A stretch of 42,344 nt of DNA from Acidimicrobiaceae bacterium (GCA_003155915.1 PMFA01000001.1:41717-84060), one strand, 5' to 3'; positions 33,130 through 42,193 are shown, counted from the first letter of the stretch. A program made the numbers and translations. The notes: a model not told the origin generated them from the letters alone.

Positions 33130-33984
33130 TCAGCCCGTCGTGCGGCGCCGGTAGAGGAAGCTGGCCAGTGGCGCGAAGATCACGAGCAGGACGAGCGACC
33201 ACAGCAGCGACGCCTCGATGGGGTGCTGCATCGGCCACGCGCGCACCAGCATTGACGGGTTCGGGTTGCCGAAGAGCTGTCGGGCCGCGGCCGTGACGGC
33301 GCTGACGGGATTCCAGTTGGCGAATGAACGAAGCGCTGCCGGCATGTGCGCCGTGGGCACGAGGGCGTTCGAGACAATGGCCAACGGGAAGAGGATGACG
33401 AGTCCCACGCCCTGGGCCGACTCGGGGCCCTTGGAGATGATCCCGAGGCAGGCGCAGCCCCACGAGAGGGCGTAACTGAACAGCCAGAAGACGGCGAAGC
33501 CGGCGAGGGTGTAGAGGATGCCTCGTTCGGGCCGCCAGCCAACTAGGAGCCCGGTGCCCGCGACGAACGCCGTGCAGATGAGGGCCGTCAAGAGGTCCGT
33601 CATCGAACGTCCGACGAGTACCGCGGGGCGCCACATCGGCAAGGAGCGGAATCGATCGATGATCCCGCCGTTGAGGTCGTTGCTGAGTCCGACCGCCGTT
33701 CCCATCGCCGAGGTCGTTAGGTTCAAGGCGAGCATTCCGGCGATGGCGTACTGGGCGTAACTGCCACCGTGGGGCATGGTGATACCGGCGCCGAAGACGT
33801 AGACGAAGAGCGCCGTGAAGAGTATCGGTTGGATGGTGACGTCCGAGAGTTGCAGTGGCTCGCGCGCGATGTGCACGAGATTGCGATAGGTGAGCGAAGC
33901 GACGTCGCTGACGCGGCGCCACAGTCCCGGCGGTCGAACCGAGGTGACGATTTTCGCACTCGTGGGCAGTTGAATCGTGGTCAT
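33130..33984 (-). CDS. ABC-2 permease, DrrB-like
   Basis: A 284-residue membrane subunit of an ABC-2 exporter with about six hydrophobic segments. The N-terminal NLVHIAREPLQLSDVTIQPI helix and the later GGIIDRFRSLPMWRPAVLVG are the DrrB-type signature, as in the daunorubicin exporter. It pairs with the ATPase just upstream (4-base ATGA overlap) and reads in the same direction. Substrate unknown. Confidence 0.92.
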   Translation of the reverse strand: MTTIQLPTSAKIVTSVRPPGLWRRVSDVASLTYRNLVHIAREPLQLSDVTIQPILFTALFVYVFGAGITMPHGGSYAQYAIAGMLALNLTTSAMGTAVGLSNDLNGGIIDRFRSLPMWRPAVLVGRSMTDLLTALICTAFVAGTGLLVGWRPERGILYTLAGFAVFWLFSYALSWGCACLGIISKGPESAQGVGLVILFPLAIVSNALVPTAHMPAALRSFANWNPVSAVTAAARQLFGNPNPSMLVRAWPMQHPIEASLLWSLVLLVIFAPLASFLYRRRTTG

Positions 33985-34976
33985 CGTGCGACCTCCTGCA
34001 CGTGGTCGGATGAAACATCCTCGATCTCGTCGGTTTCGGACGACGGGTGGCCGGTGAGGGCGAAGAAGACGTCATCGAGTGACGGCTGGTGGACCTCGAC
34101 GTCGTCGACGGTGATGCCCGCCTGGTCCAAGGTGCGAACGACCGAGGTCGCCAGTCCGACGCCACTGCGCACCGGCGCGCGCAGTCGGCGACCGTCGTGA
34201 CTGACGTGCACGTCACCGTCGGTGAGGGGCCGAAGGGCGATCGCGGCCTCGTCGTTCGGTGCATTCAGCGTCACCTCGAGTCGGGCGCCGCCGACCTTGG
34301 CCTTGAGGTCCGCGGGAGTGCCGTCGGCGATCACTCGGCCGTGGTCGACCACGACGATTTGGTCCGCGAGTTCGTCGGCCTCGTCCAGGTACTGCGTCGT
34401 GAGGAGCAACGTGACACCGCTCGTGACGAGTTGGCGGATGATGTCCCACATTCGAACCCGACTCGTGGGATCGAGTCCCGTCGTCGGCTCGTCGAGGAAC
34501 AGCACGGGCGGGCGGGTGACGAGCCCGGCGGCGAGGTCGAGGCGACGGCGCATGCCGCCGGAGTAACCCTTGAGGACCCTCCCGCCGGCGTCGGCCAACT
34601 CGAACTCCTCGAGTAATTCGTCGGCGCGTCGCTTGGCGTCGAGACGACCGAGTCCGCTCAGTCGGCCGATCATGATGAGGTTCTGGCGCCCGGTGAGGAG
34701 TTCGTCGACCGTCGCGTCTTGAGCGGTCACGCCGATGTTGCGGCGCACGAGCGCGGCCTGGTTGACGACGTCGTAGCCGGCGACGCGGGCGTGGCCCTCG
34801 TTGGGCAACGCGAGCGTCGTCAGAATCCGCACCGCGGTCGTCTTTCCGGCGCCGTTGGGACCGAGCATGCCCAGGATCGAACCGGCCGGCACGTCGAGAT
34901 CGACACCGTCCAAGGCGACCGTGTCGCCGTATCGCTTGGTGAGACCCTCGGCGTGAATCATTGATTCTGAGGCCAT
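33981..34976 (-). CDS. ABC transporter ATPase, DrrA-like
   Basis: A 331-residue ATP-binding subunit. Walker A is GPNGAGKTT, the Q-loop lies at VTAQDATVDELLTG, the signature is YSGGMRRRLDLAA, Walker B is PVLFLDEPTTGLD and the H-region TTQYLDEADELAD. The long C-terminal extension (about residues 240-331) is the DrrA-type domain. ATG at 34976 is chosen because AAAGGAG lies 9 bases before it; the frame starts earlier at 35006. It is controlled by the operator-bearing promoter described at 34997-35038. Confidence 0.95.
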   Translation of the reverse strand: MASESMIHAEGLTKRYGDTVALDGVDLDVPAGSILGMLGPNGAGKTTAVRILTTLALPNEGHARVAGYDVVNQAALVRRNIGVTAQDATVDELLTGRQNLIMIGRLSGLGRLDAKRRADELLEEFELADAGGRVLKGYSGGMRRRLDLAAGLVTRPPVLFLDEPTTGLDPTSRVRMWDIIRQLVTSGVTLLLTTQYLDEADELADQIVVVDHGRVIADGTPADLKAKVGGARLEVTLNAPNDEAAIALRPLTDGDVHVSHDGRRLRAPVRSGVGLATSVVRTLDQAGITVDDVEVHQPSLDDVFFALTGHPSSETDEIEDVSSDHVQEVAR

Positions 34977-34996
34977 GACTGGGTTCTCCTTTGTCT

Positions 34997-35042
34997 TACT
35001 TGTCACATGGTAAGTGAAAACTTACCGGTTGTCAAGTAGGAT
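34997..35042. promoter_or_regulatory. Divergent promoter with large TetR operator
   Basis: A 42-base dyad with one centre: outer arms TACTTG (34997-35002) and CAAGTA (35033-35038), inner arms GGTAAGT (35009-35015) and ACTTACC (35020-35026). On the minus strand TTGACA (35035-35030), 17 bases, TACCAT (35012-35007) form a strong promoter for drrAB inside the dyad. On the plus strand TAGGAT (35037-35042) lies 6 bases before the TetR ATG, so that message is probably leaderless. The TetR protein would repress both genes. Confidence 0.85.
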
Positions 35043-35048
35043 GTACGT

Positions 35049-35678
35049 ATGGCCAAACTACAGGGGCACGCGCGAAATGACGGAACGGTCACGGAACCGT
35101 CACCGTCCGACGGTGCCGGCACTCGTGAGCGCATCCTCGATATCTCCCTCGAACTCTTCACCACACAGGGCTACGAGAAGACATCACTGCGTGAGATCGC
35201 CGAACAGTTGGGGTTCTCCAAAGCGGCGATCTACTACCACTTCGAAAGCAAGGAAGCGATCTTGATGGCGCTGCACCTGCGCTTGCACGCCCTCGGCCTC
35301 GACGCGTTGCGCAACATCGATCGAGAGACGATGACGCTCGAAGTCTGGTCGACCTTGTTGGATCATTTGATCGATCAAATGCTCTCGCACCGGGCGCTGT
35401 TCATCCTTCACGAACGAAATCGCACGGCCTTCGAAGCTCTCCACCACGACGAACGCCACGAGTCCGAGCACGACGACATCGAATCGCTTTTTCGCGCGGC
35501 CCTGGCCAATGAGAACCTGCCGTTGAAGGACCGGGTTCGTGTGGCGTGCGCCTTTGGATCGGTGATCGTCGGACTCGTGATGACCGGTGATGCATTCGCC
35601 GACGTCCCGGACATGGAACTCGGTGAAATGCTTCGCGGAACCGTCCGTGACATCTTGATACCTGCTAGGAGCGAATAG
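35049..35678 (+). CDS. TetR-family transcriptional regulator
   Basis: A 209-residue TetR regulator. The DNA-binding domain at about residues 18-65 reads [20 protein letters not shown] then [20 protein letters not shown] with FESKEAIL; the rest is the ligand-binding helical domain. It is divergent from the drrAB-like exporter and probably represses it until a substrate binds. It converges with the FTR1 gene. Confidence 0.94.
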   Translation: MAKLQGHARNDGTVTEPSPSDGAGTRERILDISLELFTTQGYEKTSLREIAEQLGFSKAAIYYHFESKEAILMALHLRLHALGLDALRNIDRETMTLEVWSTLLDHLIDQMLSHRALFILHERNRTAFEALHHDERHESEHDDIESLFRAALANENLPLKDRVRVACAFGSVIVGLVMTGDAFADVPDMELGEMLRGTVRDILIPARSE

Positions 35679-35727
35679 ACGTTGGGACCGGGGGCCACGA
35701 TTCGAATTCAAGCGGTCAATATGTGAA

Positions 35728-36645
35728 TCAGGTCTCGCCATTAAGGGTGGATGTCTCACGCCCGACTGACTGATCGTTCACCAGGTGGGAACTGTCACTC
35801 GTTCGTCCGCGACGTCCACTGCTCTTACCCACGCGAATGAAAAGAATTGTGCTGAGGACCAAATAGACGAGCCACACGCACGCCTGCAATTCTGTCGGTT
35901 GATCTGCGTAGCCGAGTAAGGAATGAAGGACGTCGCCGAAACTCGACGCCTCTGAAATCGCGCCCGAGGTATTCCAAAGCACATGACGACCAAAGTCCAG
36001 CCAGTGCAGTTGCTGCATATTTTCAATGGCATCAGCCAAAAGACCCGCAGCGAAGACCATCAACAGTATTCCGAGCACTTGAAAGAATCTTCGCAAGTTG
36101 AGTTTCGCACCCAATTTGTAGATGGCAAACGCCACGCCCAGCGCCACGGCCAATCCGAGGGCGGCCCCAATTAACAGGAGTTTCCCATGTACCGGCGATG
36201 CCGCTTGTCGATCGCTGGCAAAGATGATCGCCAGTGTGAATACCATCGTCTCCAAGCCCTCGCGCCCAACGGCCTGGAAGGAAAGCAGTCCCAGTCCCCA
36301 TCGCGTACCTTTGGACATCGCAAGATCGCTCCGATGTCGCAGTTCCTTCGCCAAGCTCTTTGCGTGTGATTGCATCCAGAACGTCATGTAGGTGAGTATC
36401 ACCGCCGCCAGAAGGTACGTCGCGGTTTCGAAATACGTCTGGACGTTCGAGCCTTCGTAATGTTTGATGAGGAAGTACGCGGCGATACCTCCGCCAAGGA
36501 CCAGCACGAGGGCGGCGGCAACACCACTGAAAACATCGCGAAAATGCTGTCGCTGACCGATCCGCTGCAAGTACGCGAGGAGTATCGCGACAATCATGGA
36601 CGCTTCGATACCCTCGCGAAGAAAGATAACGAAGGTTGGTATCAC
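35728..36645 (-). CDS. FTR1-family iron permease (EfeU-like)
   Basis: A 305-residue iron permease with seven membrane helices. Both iron-binding REGxE motifs are present: FLREGIEAS (residues 10-14) in helix 1 and VGREGLETM (128-132) in helix 4. The C-terminal tail is hydrophilic. GTG start with AAGGG upstream. EfeO and EfeB, which normally accompany EfeU in E. coli-type systems, are absent from the window. The gene is visibly more AT-rich than its neighbours, consistent with transfer. Confidence 0.9.
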   Translation of the reverse strand: MIPTFVIFLREGIEASMIVAILLAYLQRIGQRQHFRDVFSGVAAALVLVLGGGIAAYFLIKHYEGSNVQTYFETATYLLAAVILTYMTFWMQSHAKSLAKELRHRSDLAMSKGTRWGLGLLSFQAVGREGLETMVFTLAIIFASDRQAASPVHGKLLLIGAALGLAVALGVAFAIYKLGAKLNLRRFFQVLGILLMVFAAGLLADAIENMQQLHWLDFGRHVLWNTSGAISEASSFGDVLHSLLGYADQPTELQACVWLVYLVLSTILFIRVGKSSGRRGRTSDSSHLVNDQSVGRETSTLNGET

Positions 36646-36988
36646 GAGGTTAAGCCCTTATCGGTGGAATTTCAGTGAACATATGCACAAATGGCTAGTG
36701 TCACCAGGCAACTGCACTGATTTGTCATGGCCAATTGCCGATCAATCATAATTCTATGCGACCTTGTAAATGGCCCTCTCGCCGATCTGTTGGCGTGCGG
36801 TGACCGGCTTTGAACTGACGACTGAGATTTCAATGCGGCAGGGTGTTCGCCCAGTGCCGCGACGTCGGTGCTGGCGTCGAACACCGAAGGCCCCAGCGAG
36901 CGCGACCTGAACGGTTCGTCACTGCGCATTCGTTCGAAGATGACGCACCAGCGCGTCGTCGTATCGGTCGCCTAGACCGGCCTCACGA
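36646..36988. other. Intergenic region, no gene seen
   Basis: About 340 bases between the FTR1 gene and the end of the second L,D-transpeptidase, with low coding look. The open frames here have no relatives. It must contain the FTR1 promoter. No repeat or hairpin stands out. Confidence 0.45.
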
Positions 36989-37987
36989 CTACTTCGCCGA
37001 TAGAACGCTGACGGGGGTACCGATCGGGGTGTAGGGCCAGAGGTGCTGGGCGTTGGCGAAGGGCATCTCGACGCAACCCAGGCTCTGGGGAAAGCCGTAC
37101 TGCGAACGCAAGAAGCCGTGAAGCGCGTCGCCGCCGTGGAAGTACGAGACCCACGGGATACCGGGGTCGCTGTAGTGTCCGCCACCGGGATAAGTGCCGG
37201 ACATCGTCGTGACGGTGTAGCGCAGGTAAACCGGGTAGGTTCCACTCGTGGTCGGCGCACTGCTGACGCCGGTGTTCACGAACGAGTTGTAGACGTGGTG
37301 CCCGTTCACGTAGAGCATCAGTAGTTCGGGTTGCCCCTGATTGACGACGACGTAGTTATAACTGTTCGGGTCGTACTGTTTCTTGGTGGCCGCTTGGAGG
37401 ATGAGCTGCCAGGTTTGCGAGGTCATGCCGGTGTTCCACGAGAGTCCGTGGACCGCCTGGAAGTTCATCAGGGCCCCTTGAAGAACGACGTTGTTGGTAC
37501 CCACGGACCACAACGAGCGCAGCGGTCCGACGATTTTCGGGAAGCGCCACTCGAAGGAGCCCTTCTGCAAAGACGTGGGGCTGGTTTTCTTTGGCTTCGG
37601 CTTGGGTCGGGGTTTGGTCGTCGTGGTAACGGGCTTGGTCGTCGTGGTAACGGGCACGGTCGTCGTCGATCCCGGTGTCGTCGTTGAGGTGGACGTCACT
37701 GTCGTCGTGGTAGTGGTCGTGGGGATCGTCGTCGTCGTGGTGGTCGATGACGACGCCGCAACGAACTTCACGGGAAGATAGCGCAGGGTGGCGAGGAGCT
37801 GATCCTCGAGTCGAACGGAAAAGGCCACATGAGCGTAACGAACCGTGCTCGTGCTCGCTCGCCGCGCCACGGACTTGTTTACCTGTGCCCCATTCGCCGA
37901 CACCGAAAAAGGCGCTATGACGAGGGATCCAGCAAGAATCGCGGCGGCGACAGTAGTAGTCAGGAGGGGGCGTTTGATGAACTGCAT
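36989..37987 (-). CDS. L,D-transpeptidase, YkuD domain (paralogue 2)
   Basis: A 332-residue secreted enzyme, a paralogue of the one at 28387. Signal peptide (to about residue 31), a conserved SVRLEDQLLATLRYLPVKF helix, a long Thr/Pro linker, a peptidoglycan-binding-like unit (GALMNFQAVHGLSWNTG) and the YkuD active site PQSLGCVEMP with Cys 305 and HGGDALHGF. It again has Glu after CysVal. It probably forms L,D-cross-links in the wall. ATG start without a clear ribosome site. Confidence 0.88.
   Translation of the reverse strand: MQFIKRPLLTTTVAAAILAGSLVIAPFSVSANGAQVNKSVARRASTSTVRYAHVAFSVRLEDQLLATLRYLPVKFVAASSSTTTTTTIPTTTTTTTVTSTSTTTPGSTTTVPVTTTTKPVTTTTKPRPKPKPKKTSPTSLQKGSFEWRFPKIVGPLRSLWSVGTNNVVLQGALMNFQAVHGLSWNTGMTSQTWQLILQAATKKQYDPNSYNYVVVNQGQPELLMLYVNGHHVYNSFVNTGVSSAPTTSGTYPVYLRYTVTTMSGTYPGGGHYSDPGIPWVSYFHGGDALHGFLRSQYGFPQSLGCVEMPFANAQHLWPYTPIGTPVSVLSAK
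37614..37655. repeat. Tandem 21-base repeat in the Thr-rich linker
   Basis: Two exact tandem copies of a 21-base unit (37614-37634 and 37635-37655), encoding two copies of KPVTTTT in the linker of the second L,D-transpeptidase. Repeat number may change by slippage, which would alter linker length without a frameshift. Confidence 0.85.
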
Positions 37988-38095
37988 TTGGGCGAGTTTA
38001 CTGGGCCGTCGTACTCACCAGCCGTCAGAAGAGCCGCGAGATCAGCCATTTAATAAAAGTTCTTCTTATGTTGGAGCTGCGCAGTTCGAAACCAA

Positions 38096-39136
38096 TCAGT
38101 GGTGTCGTCGGCGCTGTCTCATGTTGGTGAGGACCGACGGAGCCCAGCCGGCGTCGATCGGGTTCACGTTCGTGCCCGGAGGGTTGATCTCGTCGATGCG
38201 GTCCAGCACGTCGCTGGTCAGTCGGACTTCGGTCGCGCTGAGTTGGGACTCCAGGTGCTTCATGGTCCGGGGTCCGATAATCGGCGCGGTGACGGCCGGG
38301 TGCTCGAGCACGAAGGCGATGGCGAGCTCGATCAACGTGACGCCGGCCTCCTCGGCGAGGGCCGTCAACTGATTGACCGCTTCGAGCTTGCGCTGGTTGC
38401 CCGGTGAGTCGAGGTCGTAGCGATCGGGGAGACGCGCCGAGCGTCGACTGGTGTTCTTCTTGCCCTCACCAAACTTGCCCGCGAGCCAACCACCGGCCAG
38501 TGGGCTCCAGGGAATGACGCCCATGCCGAAGGATTGAGCGGTCGGCAAGACGTCGCGCTCGATGCCTCGCACGAGGATCGAATAGGGAGGCTGCTCGGTG
38601 CGGAAGTGCTCGTAGCCGCGTCGCTCGGCCGCCCACTGGGCGGCGACGATCTGTTCGGCCGGGAAGGTCGAGGATCCGAAGTAGCGGATCTTGCCCAGGT
38701 GGACGAGGTCGCTCAAGGCGCCGAGCGTCTCTTCGATGTCAGTGCTCTCGTCCGGTCGGTGGATTTGGTAGAGGTCGATGTAGTCGGTCTTCAGTCGCTT
38801 CAGACTGTGCTCGACCTCGGCCATGATCCAGCGCCGCGAGTTGCCCTCGGAGAGCGGGTCTTTGCCCATCTGCCCGTGGACCTTCGTCGCGAGTACGACG
38901 CTGGAGCGCTCGATCGACGAGAGGGCCTTGCCGACGATCTCTTCGGATTCGCCCTGGGAGTACACGTCGGCGGTGTCGATGAAGTTGATACCAGCGTCGA
39001 GTGCCTTGTGGATGATCTTGATCGAATCATCGTGGTCGGTGTTGCCCCAGCCGCCGAACATCATGGCGCCGAGACAGAGGGGGCTTACTTTGAGGCCGGT
39101 GCGGCCAAGGGTGCGTAGTTCCATATTCTTCACCAT
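38096..39136 (-). CDS. Aldo/keto reductase (2)
   Basis: A 346-residue aldo/keto reductase of the YghZ/AKR-like type. The start LGRTGLKVSPLCLGAMMFGG, catalytic DTADVYSQGESE, LATKVH, YQIHRPD and the late IIGPRTMKHLESQL are all in place, so the full Asp-Tyr-Lys-His tetrad is seen. ATG at 39136 or 39124 may be used; MELRTLG at the latter is the family's usual N-terminus. Substrate unknown. Confidence 0.93.
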   Translation of the reverse strand: MVKNMELRTLGRTGLKVSPLCLGAMMFGGWGNTDHDDSIKIIHKALDAGINFIDTADVYSQGESEEIVGKALSSIERSSVVLATKVHGQMGKDPLSEGNSRRWIMAEVEHSLKRLKTDYIDLYQIHRPDESTDIEETLGALSDLVHLGKIRYFGSSTFPAEQIVAAQWAAERRGYEHFRTEQPPYSILVRGIERDVLPTAQSFGMGVIPWSPLAGGWLAGKFGEGKKNTSRRSARLPDRYDLDSPGNQRKLEAVNQLTALAEEAGVTLIELAIAFVLEHPAVTAPIIGPRTMKHLESQLSATEVRLTSDVLDRIDEINPPGTNVNPIDAGWAPSVLTNMRQRRRHH

Positions 39137-39183
39137 ATGTGTTGTCGCGAACCGGCGCGACGGCCGAGAGAATGGACGACTCC

Positions 39184-39984
39184 TCAGACCCCGAGGCTGC
39201 TCTTGGCGGCTTTTTCGAAGATTCGATAGGGGAGGAGTCGCTTGCCCATGATGCCCATGCGCTCGTCGAACTTGCCGACCGAGACCCGCCGTGGCGGGTT
39301 CTTTGTCTTCAGTATCTTCTCGACGACCTTCGCGACGTCGGCGGGATCGGCGCCGTGCACCTCATCGCGCTCCATCACCGCGATCGCCTTCTCGCACGCC
39401 GCACGATACGGGTCGTCGCCGGTGACGTCCACCTTCTTGCGAGCCGCGGTGAAATTGGTCTTGAAGTTGCCCGGTTCGACAAGCGTCACGTGGATGTTGA
39501 AGGGCGCGACTTCGTAGGCGAGCGATTCGGCGTACCCCTCGAGGGCGAACTTGCTCGCGCTGTAAAAAGCTTGGTAGGGGATACCCAGGATCCCGCCGAT
39601 TGAACTCATCAGAATGAGGTGACCGCCGCCTCGCTCGCGAAGTCGTGGCAACGACGCGTTGACGACTCGCACCGCGCCCCAGAAATTCGTTTCGAACTGA
39701 CCCTTGGCGTTCTCTATCGGCGTATTCTCGGCGGCACCGGCCAACCCCCATCCGGCACAGGCGAGCACTGCGTTTAGTTGCCCGTGTTGGCTGAGGACGT
39801 GATCGAACGCACTTTCAACTGAGTCATCGCTGTCGACGTCCATCTCCAGGCCCTGCCAGGATGCGCCCGACGTGCCTCGACGACTCGCGCCCACGACGGT
39901 CCATCCAGCGCTCGCGAGTCGATTCGCACATTCGAGGCCGATGCCCGCTGACGCGCCGGTGACGAGGATGTTTGACTTGTTCAT
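39184..39984 (-). CDS. Short-chain dehydrogenase/reductase (2)
   Basis: A 266-residue SDR. TGASAGIG (residues 8-15), ACAGWG, the catalytic MSSIGGILG and YSASKFALEGY with Tyr and Lys, and the PGNFKTNF loop are typical of a classical SDR. It starts 48 bases after the TnpB-derived pseudogene, so its promoter may lie inside the insertion sequence. It is followed by the aldo/keto reductase on the same strand with a 47-base gap. Confidence 0.93.
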   Translation of the reverse strand: MNKSNILVTGASAGIGLECANRLASAGWTVVGASRRGTSGASWQGLEMDVDSDDSVESAFDHVLSQHGQLNAVLACAGWGLAGAAENTPIENAKGQFETNFWGAVRVVNASLPRLRERGGGHLILMSSIGGILGIPYQAFYSASKFALEGYAESLAYEVAPFNIHVTLVEPGNFKTNFTAARKKVDVTGDDPYRAACEKAIAVMERDEVHGADPADVAKVVEKILKTKNPPRRVSVGKFDERMGIMGKRLLPYRIFEKAAKSSLGV

Positions 39985-40032
39985 GGGACACTCTTGGGTA
40001 GTGGCCTAACTTCAACCAGTGCAGGCCGAAGC

Positions 40033-41208
40033 CTACAGGGCTCTACCGGCCCGAAGGATGTTGCGAGCGGCATTGTTGTCAGCGTGAGCGCAGTGGCCGC
40101 ACGCCAGACATCGAAACTCCTCTTGTCTGACTCGGTTACCAGCGTCGACGTAGTTGCACTCGGCACACGTCTGGCTGGTAAAGCGAGGGTTCACTTTCAC
40201 GACTGTCCTACCGGCACTCTCAGCCTTGTAGATCAGAAAGGAGAGGAACTGCCCCCACGCCGCGTCGTGGATTGATCGATTGAGTCCGGCTTTCCGCCTT
40301 GCGCCATTGGGGAAATACGCCCCCGATTGCTCCGGGTCGGGTCTTGCAGTCGGCGTGCTCACCATCTTGGCGATCTTCAGGTCTTCGTATGCAATGAAGT
40401 CATACTCATTAACCAGCTGTCGACTGAGCTGATGTGCAAAATTGCATCGCTGATTCTTGATCTTGCGGTGCAGCCGGGCGACTTCTTCGACCTGACGTCG
40501 CCGTCGTTTTGATTCAAGTTGCTTGGTCGCCAGACTCCTTTGGGCTCTCGCGAGACCGTGTTGCGCCTTGGAACCGAAGTGTTCTCCCTCCTCGAACACA
40601 CTGTCACTAGTCGCGACCATATTCGTGACCCCGAGGTCGATGCCAACCGTACGGCCTGTCGGCTCAAGCGGGATCGCTGGCACGGTGACGCACTGCACGT
40701 TCAATCACCACTTCGCGCCTTCGCGCCTGACGGTGATCGCCTTTGGTTCGCCCAAGCGTGGTCGGTGATAGTTGGTTTTGATCTCACCGATTCCTTTCAA
40801 ATACAGTCGCTGGTTCTCTGCCTTCACCTTCCAGCCGCTCGCGTTGAACCACTGAAGTGATTCAAAACGACCGGCCGATTTGAATCGCGGAAATCCCGGC
40901 GTCTCTCCCAGTCTTACGCGGCGATAGAACGCTCCGTAGGCATGATCGAGACGCTTGAGTGTGCCACGACACAGGGTGATTCCCGAAGCGACAGCTTCCG
41001 GTCGAACCTCTTTGAGGCTCGTCAGAGTGCGACATTGGTCGAAATAGGTGACCGAACGGTGCTCCCAATTCCAGACACCGATTCGCTCTTCAAGAGCTGC
41101 GTTCTATAGCTCACATTGGAGCCTTTGCAGGCGGAGTAACGCAATGACTCGCAGTTTCGTAGGATGCTGTCGATAACGGTAGGTCCGATAGCGTGCGCCC
41201 TCTGCCAT
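40033..41208 (-). pseudogene. tnpB: TnpB (IS200/IS605-type) with two nonsense codons
   Basis: A 392-codon reading frame of the RNA-guided nuclease TnpB. Reading the frame through gives a protein with RuvC residues in GIDLGVTN, YEDLKI and HADNNAARN, and the zinc ribbon CAEC with CLAC. Two in-frame stops break it: TAG at 41104-41106, where relatives have Tyr (the following residues are NAALEERIGVWNWEHRS), and TGA at 40705-40707, where relatives have Trp (AKW-stop-LNVQC). No frameshift is needed. No transposase TnpA is present. The largest unbroken piece (40033-40704) still holds the RuvC and zinc parts. ATG at 41208 begins MAEGARYRTYRYRQHP. Confidence 0.88.
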
Positions 41209-41398
41209 GTCCGAACACAACGGTCGGCAAGCTCCATCCCGAGGCAGAAATTTTATTGATGACCGAAAATGAGACCAATACCCGTACGGGCGAAAAGCCA
41301 CCCGTCAAATATGGCGGTGGTCGACTCCGCTGTTCGCCGATCAGTCCTGCGTGGGTTGCGGGGACAGTCGTGTGACAGGAAAATGCAAGGATGGGGCC

Positions 41399-42061
41399 GT
41401 GGCAAAGAGATATCAGCGAGTGCCAGAGCTCGTCTTGGGCTTCGATACCGAGACCACGGGGCTCAGTGTCTCCAGTGAACGCGCTGTCTCCTATGGCTTT
41501 TGCGCGTACCGCTTCGGGGTTCCCGTGTGGTCCGAACAGTTTTTCGTCATACCCGACCGACCAATTTCGCCCGGAGCGAAAAGGGTGCACGGACTTTCTC
41601 TCGAGGACATCGAAGCGAAGCGGGGGAGTGAATTGGTTTACAGCGTCGAGACGGGACTGCGACGCGCGGTGCAGATCCTTCGTGACTATCACGAACTCGG
41701 CGCCTACGTGGTTGGCTCGAACGTCGTTCGTTTCGACTTAGAGATGCTGCGTCGTAGTTGTATCTCGGTGCTGGGCATCGAACTCAACGACGACTACTTC
41801 GACATCTCGTTACTGCGGATCATCGACGTGGTCGATCACGACCTGGCCATCGATCCCAGTCGAGAGTTCCGACCTCGACGTGGTCAAGAGTATTTGTGTC
41901 GTCATTACGGGGTGACGCCCGGCGGACACGACGCCTTGAGTGACGCTCGGGCGGCGGTTGAAGTGTTTCTCGAACAAGTGGTCCACAACAACGCCGGACA
42001 GGCATCGCTGGATCTCATGTCGGACCCCACTGTCTACGTCGAATCGTTCGATTCGCAGTAG
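41399..42061 (+). CDS. DEDDh 3'-5' exonuclease
   Basis: A 220-residue exonuclease of the DnaQ/RNase T family. Motif I is LGFDTETTGLS, motif II is SNVVRFDLEML, and motif III is HDALSDARAAVEVF with the His of the DEDDh type. GTG at 41399 has AAGGA 7 bases upstream; the longer frame from 41351 has no family residues. It may act in DNA proofreading or repair; no partner subunit is next to it. It reads toward tRNA-Val. Confidence 0.9.
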   Translation: MAKRYQRVPELVLGFDTETTGLSVSSERAVSYGFCAYRFGVPVWSEQFFVIPDRPISPGAKRVHGLSLEDIEAKRGSELVYSVETGLRRAVQILRDYHELGAYVVGSNVVRFDLEMLRRSCISVLGIELNDDYFDISLLRIIDVVDHDLAIDPSREFRPRRGQEYLCRHYGVTPGGHDALSDARAAVEVFLEQVVHNNAGQASLDLMSDPTVYVESFDSQ

Positions 42062-42119
42062 ACGCTGACGAACGTCGGCGAATATGAACTTCTCCGAATG
42101 GTAGGGTTGTCACCCTGAG

Positions 42120-42193
42120 GGGCCGTTGGCGCAGTCTGGTAGCGCACTTGCATGACACGCAAGGGGTCGCAGGTTCAAGTCCTGCACGGCCCA
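42120..42193 (+). tRNA. tRNA-Val (GAC)
   Basis: A complete cloverleaf: acceptor GGGCCGT with ACGGCCC at 42086+100 (42186-42192), D-stem GCGC twice, anticodon stem CTTGC/GCAAG with loop ATGACAC and anticodon GAC, T-arm GCAGG-TTCAAGT-CCTGC, discriminator A at 42193. CCA is not encoded. It is followed by an integrase start, so it is probably an integration site. Confidence 0.93.

Noticed and set aside
36672-36929. Minus-strand frame in the gap after FTR1
   Set aside because: No ribosome site or family resemblance.
41111-41692. Long minus-strand frame of 193 residues
   Set aside because: It lies across the exonuclease gene and the start of tnpB in a shadow frame and resembles nothing.
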